From Chryseobacterium piscicola (GTDB lineage Bacteria > Bacteroidota > Bacteroidia > Flavobacteriales > Weeksellaceae): a stretch of 64,000 bases of DNA. Of this stretch, positions 10,027-18,616 are shown one piece after another. Under the pieces are notes generated by a model. That model did not search any database, was not told the origin of the DNA, and saw nothing but the letters and a program-made list of their open reading frames with translations. The translations under genes and the position numbers were made by a program. Where the stretch lies: the NCBI RefSeq assembly GCF_900156685.1, contig NZ_FTOJ01000003.1, positions 1 to 64,000 of the forward strand. The letters are read 5' to 3'. How positions within the stretch are numbered: the stretch's first letter is position 1; each line of letters starts with the position of its first letter.

Positions 10027-11369
10027 TTTGCTGATGGGGTAGTTGGTTTGTATTTTTTGTAATCTTTCATGAGTGCCTGATAAATTTTTTGTGCCAAAAC
10101 ATCTGTGCCACGGGCATTAGGATGTATGTAATCTTTATTTGCTAATGGTGGATTTTGTGATGCCCAGCTTACGATAGAATTTTTGCCTCCCATCGTTTCA
10201 AAAAGGTTGAAAAATGCTAAATTATGATTGAATGCTAGTTTCGCCTGAGATTCTAACACGTTTGGCAGTCCTATTGCTGTTTCGTAAGTTCCGTTGTACA
10301 TAAAAGCTCTGTCTGCACTGCTTACCAACATAATATCGGTTTTCGGAAAAGCTTTATTGAATTTTTCCAAAACAGGATTCATATTTTGCGTGTAGAAAGA
10401 AAAATCTGTAGTATCTGGTTTCCAGAGTAGGTTTACACCATATTGCATTACGATAAGATCATAATGATTGGCATTTTGAACAGCTCTTAAAAAGTCTTCA
10501 TCAATTTTTTTAAATTCTATTCCGGTGATGCCTCTGAAAGAAAAATTGTCTAGAATAATTCCGTTTTCAGATTCAAAACTTATCCCATATAAAGGGAGAT
10601 TAGCAGAATTGCTTTTAATATTTATCGTGGCTGTGTTGTCTGAAGAAAGCAGTTGAGAATTTACCGCAAGATTTCCTGGGAGTGAGACAATTGTTCCATT
10701 TGAATTAATACTTGCTCCATCAGCATTTCCGTATAGTACATATTTTTTTAATGAAGGAATTGTTGCCACAGATTTGTCGGTAAATTTTGTATTTCCCAAA
10801 CCACTAAAGCTGAAACCAGAAACATACATGTTTTTTGCTCCTTTATCCATAAAATTAACGGTTTTCCACCCAGTACCGTCAATAGAAGCTGTTGTTCTGA
10901 AACTTCCCACGTTTGTTTGGATAGGAAGAAAACCAACTCCATATCCACCGAATTCTTTTTGAAGAAGTTGGCGTAAAGTCTGTGTCAGTAAATCTCCTTC
11001 AATCATACTATCTCCAAAATACGCAATTCTGAGTTTTCCTTTTCCTGTTGATTTTATCTGCTGCAATTTTTCAGAGAAATAGGGAAGTGCATTTATATTT
11101 TCATCTTTATAAAAACGGGTGATAAGATCTGGTTTTCTATACAGCTCAAAATCTGTTGCTAAATTTTGATTATTGGTATTAGCTTTGCGAAGTTCATTAA
11201 GATTTTTATCTTCTTTTTTCTCTTTTTTAAAAACATCAGATATTAGATTTACTTTGTGAAAAGGTTTCCAAGAGAAACCCGAAGCAAAGCTAAGCACCGA
11301 TAGGATAAAGTATATACCGAAACAAATGGTAATCAGAGATACCACCCGCCAATTCTTATTTTCAAACAT
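10023..11369 (-). CDS. Membrane-anchored SGNH/GDSL protein of the O-acylation locus
   Basis: A single N-terminal membrane helix (residues about 9-30) is followed by a linker and an SGNH fold: AYFGDSMIEGD with Ser121 in block I, a YGVN block III-like motif, and DYIH with Asp413 and His416. It is the periplasmic partner expected next to an MBOAT protein, comparable in role to AlgX/AlgJ or PatB. Translation is coupled to the MBOAT gene by a 4-bp overlap. Upstream lies a bidirectional hairpin, so this gene probably begins the operon. Confidence 0.85.
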   Translation of the reverse strand: MFENKNWRVVSLITICFGIYFILSVLSFASGFSWKPFHKVNLISDVFKKEKKEDKNLNELRKANTNNQNLATDFELYRKPDLITRFYKDENINALPYFSEKLQQIKSTGKGKLRIAYFGDSMIEGDLLTQTLRQLLQKEFGGYGVGFLPIQTNVGSFRTTASIDGTGWKTVNFMDKGAKNMYVSGFSFSGLGNTKFTDKSVATIPSLKKYVLYGNADGASINSNGTIVSLPGNLAVNSQLLSSDNTATINIKSNSANLPLYGISFESENGIILDNFSFRGITGIEFKKIDEDFLRAVQNANHYDLIVMQYGVNLLWKPDTTDFSFYTQNMNPVLEKFNKAFPKTDIMLVSSADRAFMYNGTYETAIGLPNVLESQAKLAFNHNLAFFNLFETMGGKNSIVSWASQNPPLANKDYIHPNARGTDVLAQKIYQALMKDYKKYKPTTPSAK

Positions 11370-11432
11370 AAAATTTCAGGGAAAATTTAGAGTGCTAATT
11401 TAATCAGTTTATATATTCCATACAAGATGAAA

Positions 11433-11478
11433 TAAAAAAAAGCTTCAAATATTTTTGAAGCTTTTTTTGTCTTTTTTT
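11433..11478. terminator. Bidirectional terminator
   Basis: A 9-bp stem AAGCTTCAA/TTGAAGCTT with loop ATATTT has A residues to its left and T residues to its right. It ends the glucosaminidase-type gene (minus strand) and separates it from the SGNH-MBOAT operon. Confidence 0.75.
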
Positions 11479-11499
11479 TCTTTCCTCTCTTCTGGGATT

Positions 11500-11964
11500 T
11501 TAGTCCTTGAGTTGATATTTTTGGATGATACTGTTTATTCTTTTCATCCATTCACTAGGCTGTGTAGAGTAGCCGGCGCTTGCCATGGCTTTTACCCATT
11601 TTCCAAAGTCTTCTGTACCTTTTAGAGCGCTGTAGTAGTTTTTCTTTACCACTAGTTTGCAGAATGCTTCATAGCTTTCTTCTTTAGATTCAAATTGTTT
11701 GTATTTTGAACCGATGTTGTTTTTTCCTACAATCCCGAAATGATTATTTAAACTTTTAGAATTTCTGCTTGTTCCGCCTCCTGTTTCTACAAAAGCAATG
11801 GCTAATATAACAGAACTTGGTATGCCGTACTTAGTTGATAATTTTTCTGCCAGAGTTTTGTTTGTTTGTATGTAGCTTTGTTTCTGTGCATTTACTTGTA
11901 AAGAAACTAAGCTAAAAACTAAACTCAAAATTACAATTCTTAAGTACTTTAGATTGTGTTCCAT
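11500..11964 (-). CDS. Secreted glucosaminidase-domain (peptidoglycan hydrolase-like) protein
   Basis: A 154-residue protein with a signal peptide ending ...VSLQVNAQ and a mature domain of the glucosaminidase/FlgJ-like lysozyme fold: YGIPSSVILAIAFVETGGGTSRNS contains the likely catalytic Glu, followed by NNHFGI and KYKQFESKEESYEAF. It probably cleaves glycan strands of peptidoglycan in the periplasm. The usual C-terminal LysM repeats are absent. I chose the ATG at 11964; an in-frame ATG at 11985 lies only 5 nt after a -7 box (TAAATTTG) and would be at or near the transcription start. Confidence 0.8.
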   Translation of the reverse strand: MEHNLKYLRIVILSLVFSLVSLQVNAQKQSYIQTNKTLAEKLSTKYGIPSSVILAIAFVETGGGTSRNSKSLNNHFGIVGKNNIGSKYKQFESKEESYEAFCKLVVKKNYYSALKGTEDFGKWVKAMASAGYSTQPSEWMKRINSIIQKYQLKD

Positions 11965-12409
11965 AATTGTATGTTTTGAAATCATGGTTGCAAATTTACC
12001 CCTATCTAAACTAAGTGCCTAATTTTTAACAGAATATAACGCACAAACAGCCTCTGAGAGCGTTTTATTGTTAAAAATTGTTAAAAATTTTGTTTTGTTA
12101 ATTGTTTAAAATATTTAATTTTTATTTGCTTATTTGTTTTTAAAATGATAAAAATTAAACTAATTATTGCGGAATAGATATTTTTTTTAATCGATATTCG
12201 TTTTTTTTATTGTTTTTGGGTGTTTTAAAGTTTTGAATTTTTAGTTTCAAATTTTTTGCTTTTTTTTAAAAAAAAATTAAATTTAGTATAGATGTTTTTA
12301 GAAAAGGTATTGATTTTAAATAAATTATGCTTCTTTATCTCAATTTTTATTTACAAAAAAAACAGCTGGAAAAATTCCAACTGTTTTATATATTCAATGA
12401 AGATTAATA
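11965..12409. other. AT-rich intergenic stretch without a gene
   Basis: Apart from the terminator at 12352-12391 and the -7 box (TAAATTTG on the minus strand) just upstream of the glucosaminidase gene, I see only very T-rich sequence. It has no open frame with a plausible start and no RNA-like structure. A short plus-strand frame at 12292-12483 overlaps the terminator and the oxoamine synthase gene and is not credible. Confidence 0.5.
12352..12391 (-). terminator. Terminator of the alpha-oxoamine synthase gene
   Basis: An imperfect stem of AACAG-C-TGGAA with TTCCA-A-CTGTT is preceded on the plus strand by eight A residues, giving a U tract on the minus-strand RNA. It lies directly downstream of the gene. 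Confidence 0.7.
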
Positions 12410-13672
12410 TTACATTTGTTTGTACTCAATATTCATTTGTTTTTCCATTTCTGCATATACACCAGAATTTAATTTTTCTTTGATGCCATCGAAAGCAGCT
12501 AAAGTTTCGTTAATTTCAGAATCTGTATGGGAGGCTGTAGGGATTAATCTCAACAATATCATTCCTTTTGGAATTACAGGATATACTACAACCGAAGTAA
12601 ATACGCCATAATTTTCTCTTAAATCTTTTGCCAAAAGTGTTGCTTCAATTGTTGTTCCTTTTATGAAAACAGGCGTCACACAAGTATCTGTGTTACCAAG
12701 GTTGAAGCCTCTTTCTTTTAATCCGTTTTGAAGCTTATTTACGTTTTCCCATAATTTATCTTTGATTTCTGGGCGTGTTCTCAGTAATTCTAATCTCTTT
12801 AAACCACCAATTACCATTGGCATTGTCAAAGATTTAGCAAAGATTTGAGAACGAAGATTGTATTTCAGGAACTGAATAATTTTTTGGTCTCCGGAAAGAA
12901 ATGCTCCGAAACCAGCCATAGATTTTGCGAAAGTTGAGAAATAAACATCAATCTGATCTTGGCAACCTTGCTCTTCTCCAGCTCCGGCTCCCGTTTTACC
13001 CAAAGTTCCGAAACCATGTGCATCATCAACTAAAAGTCTGAAATTGAATTTAGACTTCAAATCACAAATTTCTTTAAGTTTCCCCTGCATTCCTCGCATT
13101 CCGAAAACACCTTCTGTGATTACTAAAATTCCGCCACCGTTTTCTTCAGCTACTTTAGTTGCTCTTGCCAGGTTTTTCTCTAAACTCTCAATATCATTAT
13201 GTCTGAAAGTGAAACTTTTTCCCATGTGAAGACGAACTCCATCAACGATACAAGCATGAGAATCTGCATCATAAACGATAACGTCATGTCTTGTCACCAA
13301 GGCATCAATACAAGAAACCATTCCTTGATAACCGAAATTTAAAAGATAGGAAGCTTCTTTTTGAGTGAATTCTGCCAATTCTTTTTCCAACTGCTGGTGC
13401 TGTTGTGTTTCTCCAGACATTGCTCTAGCCCCCATTGGGTAAAACATTCCGAATTCTGCGGCAGCTTTTGCATCTGCTTCCAACACTTCAGGATGGTTGC
13501 ACAATCCCAAATAGTCGTTGGCACTCCAGAAAATTACTTCTTTACCTTGAAATTTCATTCTTGGGCCAATAGGTCCTTCCAATTTTGGGAAAACAAAATA
13601 TCCTTCTGCGTAATCTGCAAACTGGCCCAATGGTCCTGGATTTTGTTTTATTCTTTCAAATATATCTACCAT
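12410..13672 (-). CDS. Alpha-oxoamine synthase (CapB-like cysteate acyltransferase or serine palmitoyltransferase)
   Basis: A PLP enzyme of the AONS/KBL/SPT family with 420 residues: ring-stacking His139 (DADSHA), Asp217 and His219 in VDDAHGFG, and the Schiff-base lysine Lys250 in FSTFAKSMAGFGAF. The family joins an acyl thioester to an amino acid with loss of CO2. BioF, glycine acyltransferase, serine palmitoyltransferase and the cysteate acyltransferase CapB/SulA share the fold. No biotin genes are nearby. Next upstream is a cysteine-synthase-fold enzyme, which makes the sulfonolipid enzyme CapB the best guess, since this lineage makes sulfobacin-type lipids. Substrate choice is an inference. 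Confidence 0.75.
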   Translation of the reverse strand: MVDIFERIKQNPGPLGQFADYAEGYFVFPKLEGPIGPRMKFQGKEVIFWSANDYLGLCNHPEVLEADAKAAAEFGMFYPMGARAMSGETQQHQQLEKELAEFTQKEASYLLNFGYQGMVSCIDALVTRHDVIVYDADSHACIVDGVRLHMGKSFTFRHNDIESLEKNLARATKVAEENGGGILVITEGVFGMRGMQGKLKEICDLKSKFNFRLLVDDAHGFGTLGKTGAGAGEEQGCQDQIDVYFSTFAKSMAGFGAFLSGDQKIIQFLKYNLRSQIFAKSLTMPMVIGGLKRLELLRTRPEIKDKLWENVNKLQNGLKERGFNLGNTDTCVTPVFIKGTTIEATLLAKDLRENYGVFTSVVVYPVIPKGMILLRLIPTASHTDSEINETLAAFDGIKEKLNSGVYAEMEKQMNIEYKQM

Positions 13673-13707
13673 TTTTAATAAAGGGTTTAATTGTAAATTT
13701 TAACAAA

Positions 13708-13715
13708 CAAATTTA
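13708..13715 (-). promoter_or_regulatory. -7 box of the alpha-oxoamine synthase gene
   Basis: TAAATTTG on the minus strand lies about 35 nt before the ATG. No good TTG is found at the -33 distance. With a terminator just upstream, it indicates a separate transcript from the neighbouring synthase gene. Confidence 0.5.
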
Positions 13716-13732
13716 GTTAAATTATATAGAAC

Positions 13733-13772
13733 GAAAAAAGCCTTTCGTTTTTTTTCAAAAGGCTTTTATTTT
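13733..13772. terminator. Terminator between the two putative sulfonolipid genes
   Basis: AAAAGCCTTT pairs with AAAGGCTTTT around an 11-nt T-rich loop, with A residues on the left flank and T residues on the right. It lies 6 bp downstream of the cysteine-synthase-fold gene on the minus strand. Confidence 0.8.
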
Positions 13773-13777
13773 ATTTT

Positions 13778-14815
13778 TTATTTTATGATTTCTGTTTTGA
13801 AAACTTGTTCATAATTATGAAAGCAATTGTTGATGAATCCTTGTTCTTCCATCCATTTATCACTGTACACTTTTGTGATGTATCTAGAACCATGGTCTGG
13901 ATAAATCAAAACAACAAGATCATTTTCTGTAAGTTGATGAGCATTGGCATACTGAATTAATCCTTGAGTAACCGCTCCTGTGGTGTAACCTCCCATAATG
14001 GCTTCTTTCAAGGCGATTTCTCTAGTTCTGTAGGCAGACATTTCGTCGTTTACCCTTACAAACTCATCAATTTTATCAAATAAAAGTGCAGAAGGAATTA
14101 AATTTTTTCCCATGCCTTCAATCTGATAAGGGTGTACCTCTTCTTTATGAATTTCTCCTGTCTCGTGGAAGCTTTTAAGAATAGAGCCGTCAGCATCTAC
14201 ACCAATAATTTTGATGTCAGGATTTTTTTCCTTTAAATACTTTGCAGACCCCGATAATGTTCCTCCAGTTCCTGTGCATGCAAAAAGATGCGTAATTTTA
14301 CCTTGTGTCTGTTCCCAGATTTCAGGCCCTGTACTTTGATAATGCGCATCAATATTCAACTCATTGAAATACTGATTGATGTATACAGAATTTGGAGTTT
14401 CTGCTGCAATTCTTTTTGCGACTTCATAGTATGATCTTGGATCATTTGCCGGTACATTAGCCGGGCATATATAAACCTGTGCTCCCAGAGATTTCAGGTA
14501 AGCAATTTTCTCGGGTTTGGTCTTATCACTTACTGCAAGAATGCATTTGTATCCTTTTATAATACACACCATAGCAATTGAAAATCCGGTATTTCCGGAA
14601 GTGGTTTCTACCACTACAGATTCACTGTTCAAAAAACCTTTTTTCTCTGCGTTTTCTATTATATGAAGTGCAATTCTATCTTTGGTTGAATGTCCAGGAT
14701 TATATGATTCTAACTTGGCATATACGGTTGCTGCGATATCTTTTGTAACAGTATTAAGCTTCACCATAGGAGTATTTCCTATAAGGCCAAGAATATTATC
14801 GTAAACATTACTCAT
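13778..14815 (-). CDS. Cysteine-synthase-fold PLP enzyme (cysteate synthase CapA-like, or cystathionine/cysteine synthase)
   Basis: A fold-type II PLP enzyme of 345 residues. The PLP lysine is Lys45 in NPGHSTKDRIALH, the substrate loop is TTSGNTG (71-77) and the phosphate-binding glycine loop is GTGGTLSG (182-189). The family replaces the side-chain leaving group of activated serine with a thiol or, in cysteate synthases, with sulfite. Lying next to an alpha-oxoamine synthase, it would fit CapA, making L-cysteate for capnine-type sulfonolipid. CysK or cystathionine beta-synthase activity cannot be excluded, and no heme or CBS regulatory domain is present. It has its own -7 box and terminator. 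Confidence 0.75.
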   Translation of the reverse strand: MSNVYDNILGLIGNTPMVKLNTVTKDIAATVYAKLESYNPGHSTKDRIALHIIENAEKKGFLNSESVVVETTSGNTGFSIAMVCIIKGYKCILAVSDKTKPEKIAYLKSLGAQVYICPANVPANDPRSYYEVAKRIAAETPNSVYINQYFNELNIDAHYQSTGPEIWEQTQGKITHLFACTGTGGTLSGSAKYLKEKNPDIKIIGVDADGSILKSFHETGEIHKEEVHPYQIEGMGKNLIPSALLFDKIDEFVRVNDEMSAYRTREIALKEAIMGGYTTGAVTQGLIQYANAHQLTENDLVVLIYPDHGSRYITKVYSDKWMEEQGFINNCFHNYEQVFKTEIIK

Positions 14816-14848
14816 TATTTGTTAAATTTTTCAATAAAAATCTGAGTG

Positions 14849-14856
14849 CAAAAATA
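14849..14856 (-). promoter_or_regulatory. -7 box upstream of the cysteine-synthase-fold gene
   Basis: TATTTTTG on the minus strand, followed by C, lies about 33 nt before the ATG at 14815. No clear -33 TTG was found. Confidence 0.45.
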
Positions 14857-15040
14857 CAAAAAAAAAAATAATTTTTTGAAATTTGTTTTACTATCCATTA
14901 AATGTATTGTTAAAATGATGAATAGGCAGTTCAAATATTATTGTTTTGATCTAAAAATAGATGCTGTTTTCTTTTAAAGTGTGTTAAAATCAATATAAAA
15001 TGATCTAAATATCTTATTTTCGCAAGATTGATTTTAAATT

Positions 15041-18000
15041 ATGAAAAACTGGACTTTCAGGCAATGGAATACCGTTCTCGGATGGGTAATTTTCGCCATT
15101 GCATTTATTACTTATCTCTCTACCATAGAACCCAATTTCAGCTTTTGGGACTGTGGAGAGTATATTTCTTCTGCTGTAAAACTTGAAGTAACCCATGCTC
15201 CCGGTGCCGCACTCTTTCAGATTGTAGGTGCAGTTGCAGGAATTTTTGCTTTAGGCAATGGAGAAAATTATTCTCTCGTGATTAATGCAATGTCAGCTCT
15301 TTTTAGTGCTTTTACTATTCTTTTCCTTTTTTGGACCATTACTCATTTTGTAAGAAGACTGCTTAATAAAGATTTTGATGAAGTTACAAGACATCAAGAA
15401 ATTGCAATTCTTTTTGCTGGAGTCATTGGCTCTTTGTGCTTTACATTTTCAGATACATTCTGGTTTTCTGCGGTAGAAGGAGAAGTGTATTCTATGGCTT
15501 CAATGTTTATTGCGTTATTGGTTTGGCTGATTACCAAGTGGGAAAACGAATACCTTGCAGCAGATTCTGATCGTTGGATTGTTTTAATATTTTTTATTGT
15601 TGGTCTTTCTGTAGGTGTTCACATGATGTGTATGCTGGCAATTCCTGCTGTATGCCTTGTTTATTATACTAGAAATTACGAGTTTACTTGGAAAAATTTT
15701 TTAATTGCAAATGTTGTTACGTTATTAATTTTAGCCATTGTATTTAAATTTATCTTTCCTTTAATCATGACAATGTTTGGAAGATTAGAGATATTTATGG
15801 TTAATGGATTAAGTCTTCCTTTCCACTCTGGTACGATAGCAGGATTTATTGTGATGGTGGCAATTTCTTATTTTATCATTAAATATGCTCGAAAAGCTAA
15901 GAAGAAGATTTATCAAACAGCTGCACTTTCTGCGGTATTTATGATTATCGGATTTTCTTGCTGGATGGTAATTCCTATCCGAGCGAATGCGAACCCACCA
16001 ATGAACCTGAACGATCCGGATACAGCAATTGGAATGCTTGATTATTACAACAGAGAACAATATGGTGACTGGCCTACTATTTACGGACAAAACTATACTG
16101 CTTTCTTGGATGCCAACGGTATTGAAAAAAATGAGGACGGCAGTTTTAAAACCAATAAAACAGGCGACATTTACGAGAAGGACGAAAAAACAAATTCATA
16201 CAGAAAAACAGGTGAAAGATTTAATTATGTATTTAATAAAGATCACGTAAGTCTAATGCCGAGAATGTTTAATGAAGACAAAGCGGTAATGGCTAATTAT
16301 ATGTCAATGTATGGTGCACCGAAATTCGAATTTAATTTTGATAATCCAGATATTGCAGATAGCCCTGAAGCTCAGCAAATCTTCAGCGAACTACAAGCTA
16401 AATTTGATGAAAAAGACATTTCAGTTTCGGATTATTTAAAAGTAAGACCTTATAATTTGATTAAAGTTCAGAGACCATCTTTTGCTGATAACATGCATTA
16501 TTTCATTACCTTCCAAAATGGTTATTATTTTGTAAGATACCTTTTTTGGAACTTTGTAGGTAGACAAAATGATCTAGAAGGAAGCCAAGAAATAACACGA
16601 GGAAACTGGATTTCCGGAATTCCTGTCATTGATAATTATCTGTACGGAGATCAGAATTCGATGCCGGCAAAATTCAGAAATGAAAGTACAGTAACTTTCT
16701 TTTTCCTTCCACTTTTATTAGGGTTTTTGGGATGTTATTTCCAACTCAACAGAGATTTCGGAAGATTTTATGCCTTATTGTCATTATTTATTTTAACGAG
16801 TATCGGGATTGTATTCTACACCGGAATGAAACCTTACGAACCTCGAGAAAGAGATTATGCAACAGTAGGTTCCTTTTATGCTTTTGCTATTTGGATAGGT
16901 CTTGGTGCCGCCGCAATTTTATGGTATTTGCAATCTAAAGTAAAGTCTAATATTGCCAACATCGGTTTCGGTATTGTTTTGCTTGGGGTTCCGTTGATGA
17001 TGGGTTTCCAAAATTACAATACTCATGATAGAAGCAATAGATATACTGCATACGATTATTCTCATTCTGTTTTAAAATCTTTACCGAAAAACGATATTTT
17101 ATTTGTTTATGGAGATAATGATACCTATCCGGTTTGGGCGATGCAAGAAACTGAAAGATTCAGAGATGATGTGAAAGTAGTTAACTTCACACTTCTTTCC
17201 ACACCTTGGAATATAGATCAAGTAAAAAGAAGAACGTACAATGCAATGCCTATTCCTAGTGAATTGACGCATGAAGATTACAGAGACGGTGTAAATGATC
17301 AAGTTTATATTATGAAGCCTGGCGATTGGAAAAATGTTTTTGATAACCTTCAGGCAAAAGGTACCGCAGAAAGTGTGGTAAGAGCTTTCCAAAATTATTT
17401 GGTTAAAGATTCAATGACAATTAAAGAAGCCGTAGATTTCATCAAAATACAGTCTCCTGAAAAAGACGAGGTTCTAAAAGAAATATTTGGTGGAGATAAA
17501 TATGAAAAATACAATTTCCTACCTGTTAATAAATTTGTAATTCCTGTAAATAAAGCCAATGCAGTGAAGTCTGGAACTATTACGGCTGCTGATTTACCTA
17601 ATGTTGTAGATCATATTACCGTAGATTATCAGGCAAATACTTTATACAAGAGTAATTTGATGATGTTTGATATACTTGCCAATTTCGATTGGAAAAGACC
17701 AATAAATTTCTCATCTGGCGGTGTTTATGAAAGCGAAAATATTTTCTTTCTTGATGAATATCTTCAGTTTGACGGTTTCAGCTATAGACTGGTTCCTATC
17801 CACACACCAAGAAGTACTGATGGTGAACTAGGGAGAGTAGATGGTAATTCGCTTTACAATATTGTGAAAAATTTCAAATGGGGTAATTTCAAAAATTTAA
17901 ATGTTCATTTTGATGAAACTGCAACTTCAAATATCATTAGCTACAGAGGTTCTGCAAGTAGAGCAGCGGCTGCTTTGGCATTAAAAGGAGATAAGAAAAG

Positions 18001-18529
18001 AGCAACTGAAATTTTAGATTTAGCCTCAAAAGAAATTCCGGCAAGCAAATACAATGATCCTAGATCTCTAAGTTCTATGGCGTACGGTTACATCATGGCG
18101 GGACAAGAGAAAAAAGGCTTAGAGATTGCTGAAGTTCTAAAAAAAGGAATTTTTGAAGAATATGATTTCTATTTGAAACTAAAGCCAGAAGACCAAAGAA
18201 ATATCGGCAGACAAATGAAATCAAAACCTGCTGAATATTCCTTAGTTGTAACTGCTGTTACCGATGCTTACAGAAAATTGGGGCAGAAGCAGAAAGCCTA
18301 CGATTACCTTGTAAAATCTATTGCACCTATTGACAAGAAATTCAATATATTCATCAATAATCTTCAATCGATGAGCAAAGAGAAAGCAAAAGAAGAGGTA
18401 GAAAAAAATGCCCAAAAAGTAACATCTTATTATTCTTACCTTATTGATGTGATAGAGCCTATAGATTCTAATTACGCAAGGAAAAAGGAAGAGGAAATAA
18501 ACAAAGCACTATTTAAGATGGCTAGATAA
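15041..18529 (+). CDS. DUF2723 (GT117-type) membrane protein, probable glycosyltransferase
   Basis: A 1162-residue protein with an N-terminal polytopic GT-C-like membrane domain. FWDCGEYISSAVKLEVTHAPG (residues about 36-55) carries the conserved acidic residue and His-Ala-Pro-Gly of DUF2723. More membrane helices follow up to about residue 650, then a large soluble C-terminal part that ends in TPR-like helices. Bacteroidota members have been linked to protein or glycan O-mannosylation in the envelope; the substrate here is unknown. The ATG directly precedes the first conserved segment (MKNWTFRQWNTVLGW). It is monocistronic and closed by a UUCG hairpin. Confidence 0.85.
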   Translation: MKNWTFRQWNTVLGWVIFAIAFITYLSTIEPNFSFWDCGEYISSAVKLEVTHAPGAALFQIVGAVAGIFALGNGENYSLVINAMSALFSAFTILFLFWTITHFVRRLLNKDFDEVTRHQEIAILFAGVIGSLCFTFSDTFWFSAVEGEVYSMASMFIALLVWLITKWENEYLAADSDRWIVLIFFIVGLSVGVHMMCMLAIPAVCLVYYTRNYEFTWKNFLIANVVTLLILAIVFKFIFPLIMTMFGRLEIFMVNGLSLPFHSGTIAGFIVMVAISYFIIKYARKAKKKIYQTAALSAVFMIIGFSCWMVIPIRANANPPMNLNDPDTAIGMLDYYNREQYGDWPTIYGQNYTAFLDANGIEKNEDGSFKTNKTGDIYEKDEKTNSYRKTGERFNYVFNKDHVSLMPRMFNEDKAVMANYMSMYGAPKFEFNFDNPDIADSPEAQQIFSELQAKFDEKDISVSDYLKVRPYNLIKVQRPSFADNMHYFITFQNGYYFVRYLFWNFVGRQNDLEGSQEITRGNWISGIPVIDNYLYGDQNSMPAKFRNESTVTFFFLPLLLGFLGCYFQLNRDFGRFYALLSLFILTSIGIVFYTGMKPYEPRERDYATVGSFYAFAIWIGLGAAAILWYLQSKVKSNIANIGFGIVLLGVPLMMGFQNYNTHDRSNRYTAYDYSHSVLKSLPKNDILFVYGDNDTYPVWAMQETERFRDDVKVVNFTLLSTPWNIDQVKRRTYNAMPIPSELTHEDYRDGVNDQVYIMKPGDWKNVFDNLQAKGTAESVVRAFQNYLVKDSMTIKEAVDFIKIQSPEKDEVLKEIFGGDKYEKYNFLPVNKFVIPVNKANAVKSGTITAADLPNVVDHITVDYQANTLYKSNLMMFDILANFDWKRPINFSSGGVYESENIFFLDEYLQFDGFSYRLVPIHTPRSTDGELGRVDGNSLYNIVKNFKWGNFKNLNVHFDETATSNIISYRGSASRAAAALALKGDKKRATEILDLASKEIPASKYNDPRSLSSMAYGYIMAGQEKKGLEIAEVLKKGIFEEYDFYLKLKPEDQRNIGRQMKSKPAEYSLVVTAVTDAYRKLGQKQKAYDYLVKSIAPIDKKFNIFINNLQSMSKEKAKEEVEKNAQKVTSYYSYLIDVIEPIDSNYARKKEEEINKALFKMAR

Positions 18530-18537
18530 GCAATCTA

Positions 18538-18570
18538 TTGAAAAGCGGAACTTCGGTTCCGCTTTTTTTG
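18538..18570 (+). terminator. Terminator with a UUCG tetraloop
   Basis: AAAGCGGAAC and GTTCCGCTTT pair around TTCG, followed by a T run. This is a very stable intrinsic terminator after the DUF2723 gene. Confidence 0.9.
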
Positions 18571-18572
18571 TC

Positions 18573-18603
18573 TTGAAAATCACAGAGAATAGGTTTATAT
18601 TTG
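18573..18603 (+). promoter_or_regulatory. Promoter of the membrane glycosyltransferase-like gene
   Basis: TTG (18573-18575), a 20-nt spacer and TATATTTG (18596-18603) match the consensus. The leader to the ATG is about 13 nt. Confidence 0.75.
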
Positions 18604-18616
18604 CAGAAACAAATCT

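Noticed and set aside
12292..12483. 63-codon plus-strand frame
   Set aside because: It runs through the terminator and into the opposite-strand oxoamine synthase gene.
12410..13672. Biotin synthesis enzyme BioF
   Set aside because: The same superfamily, but no biotin genes are nearby and the neighbouring cysteine-synthase-fold gene points to sulfonolipid synthesis. Not formally excluded.
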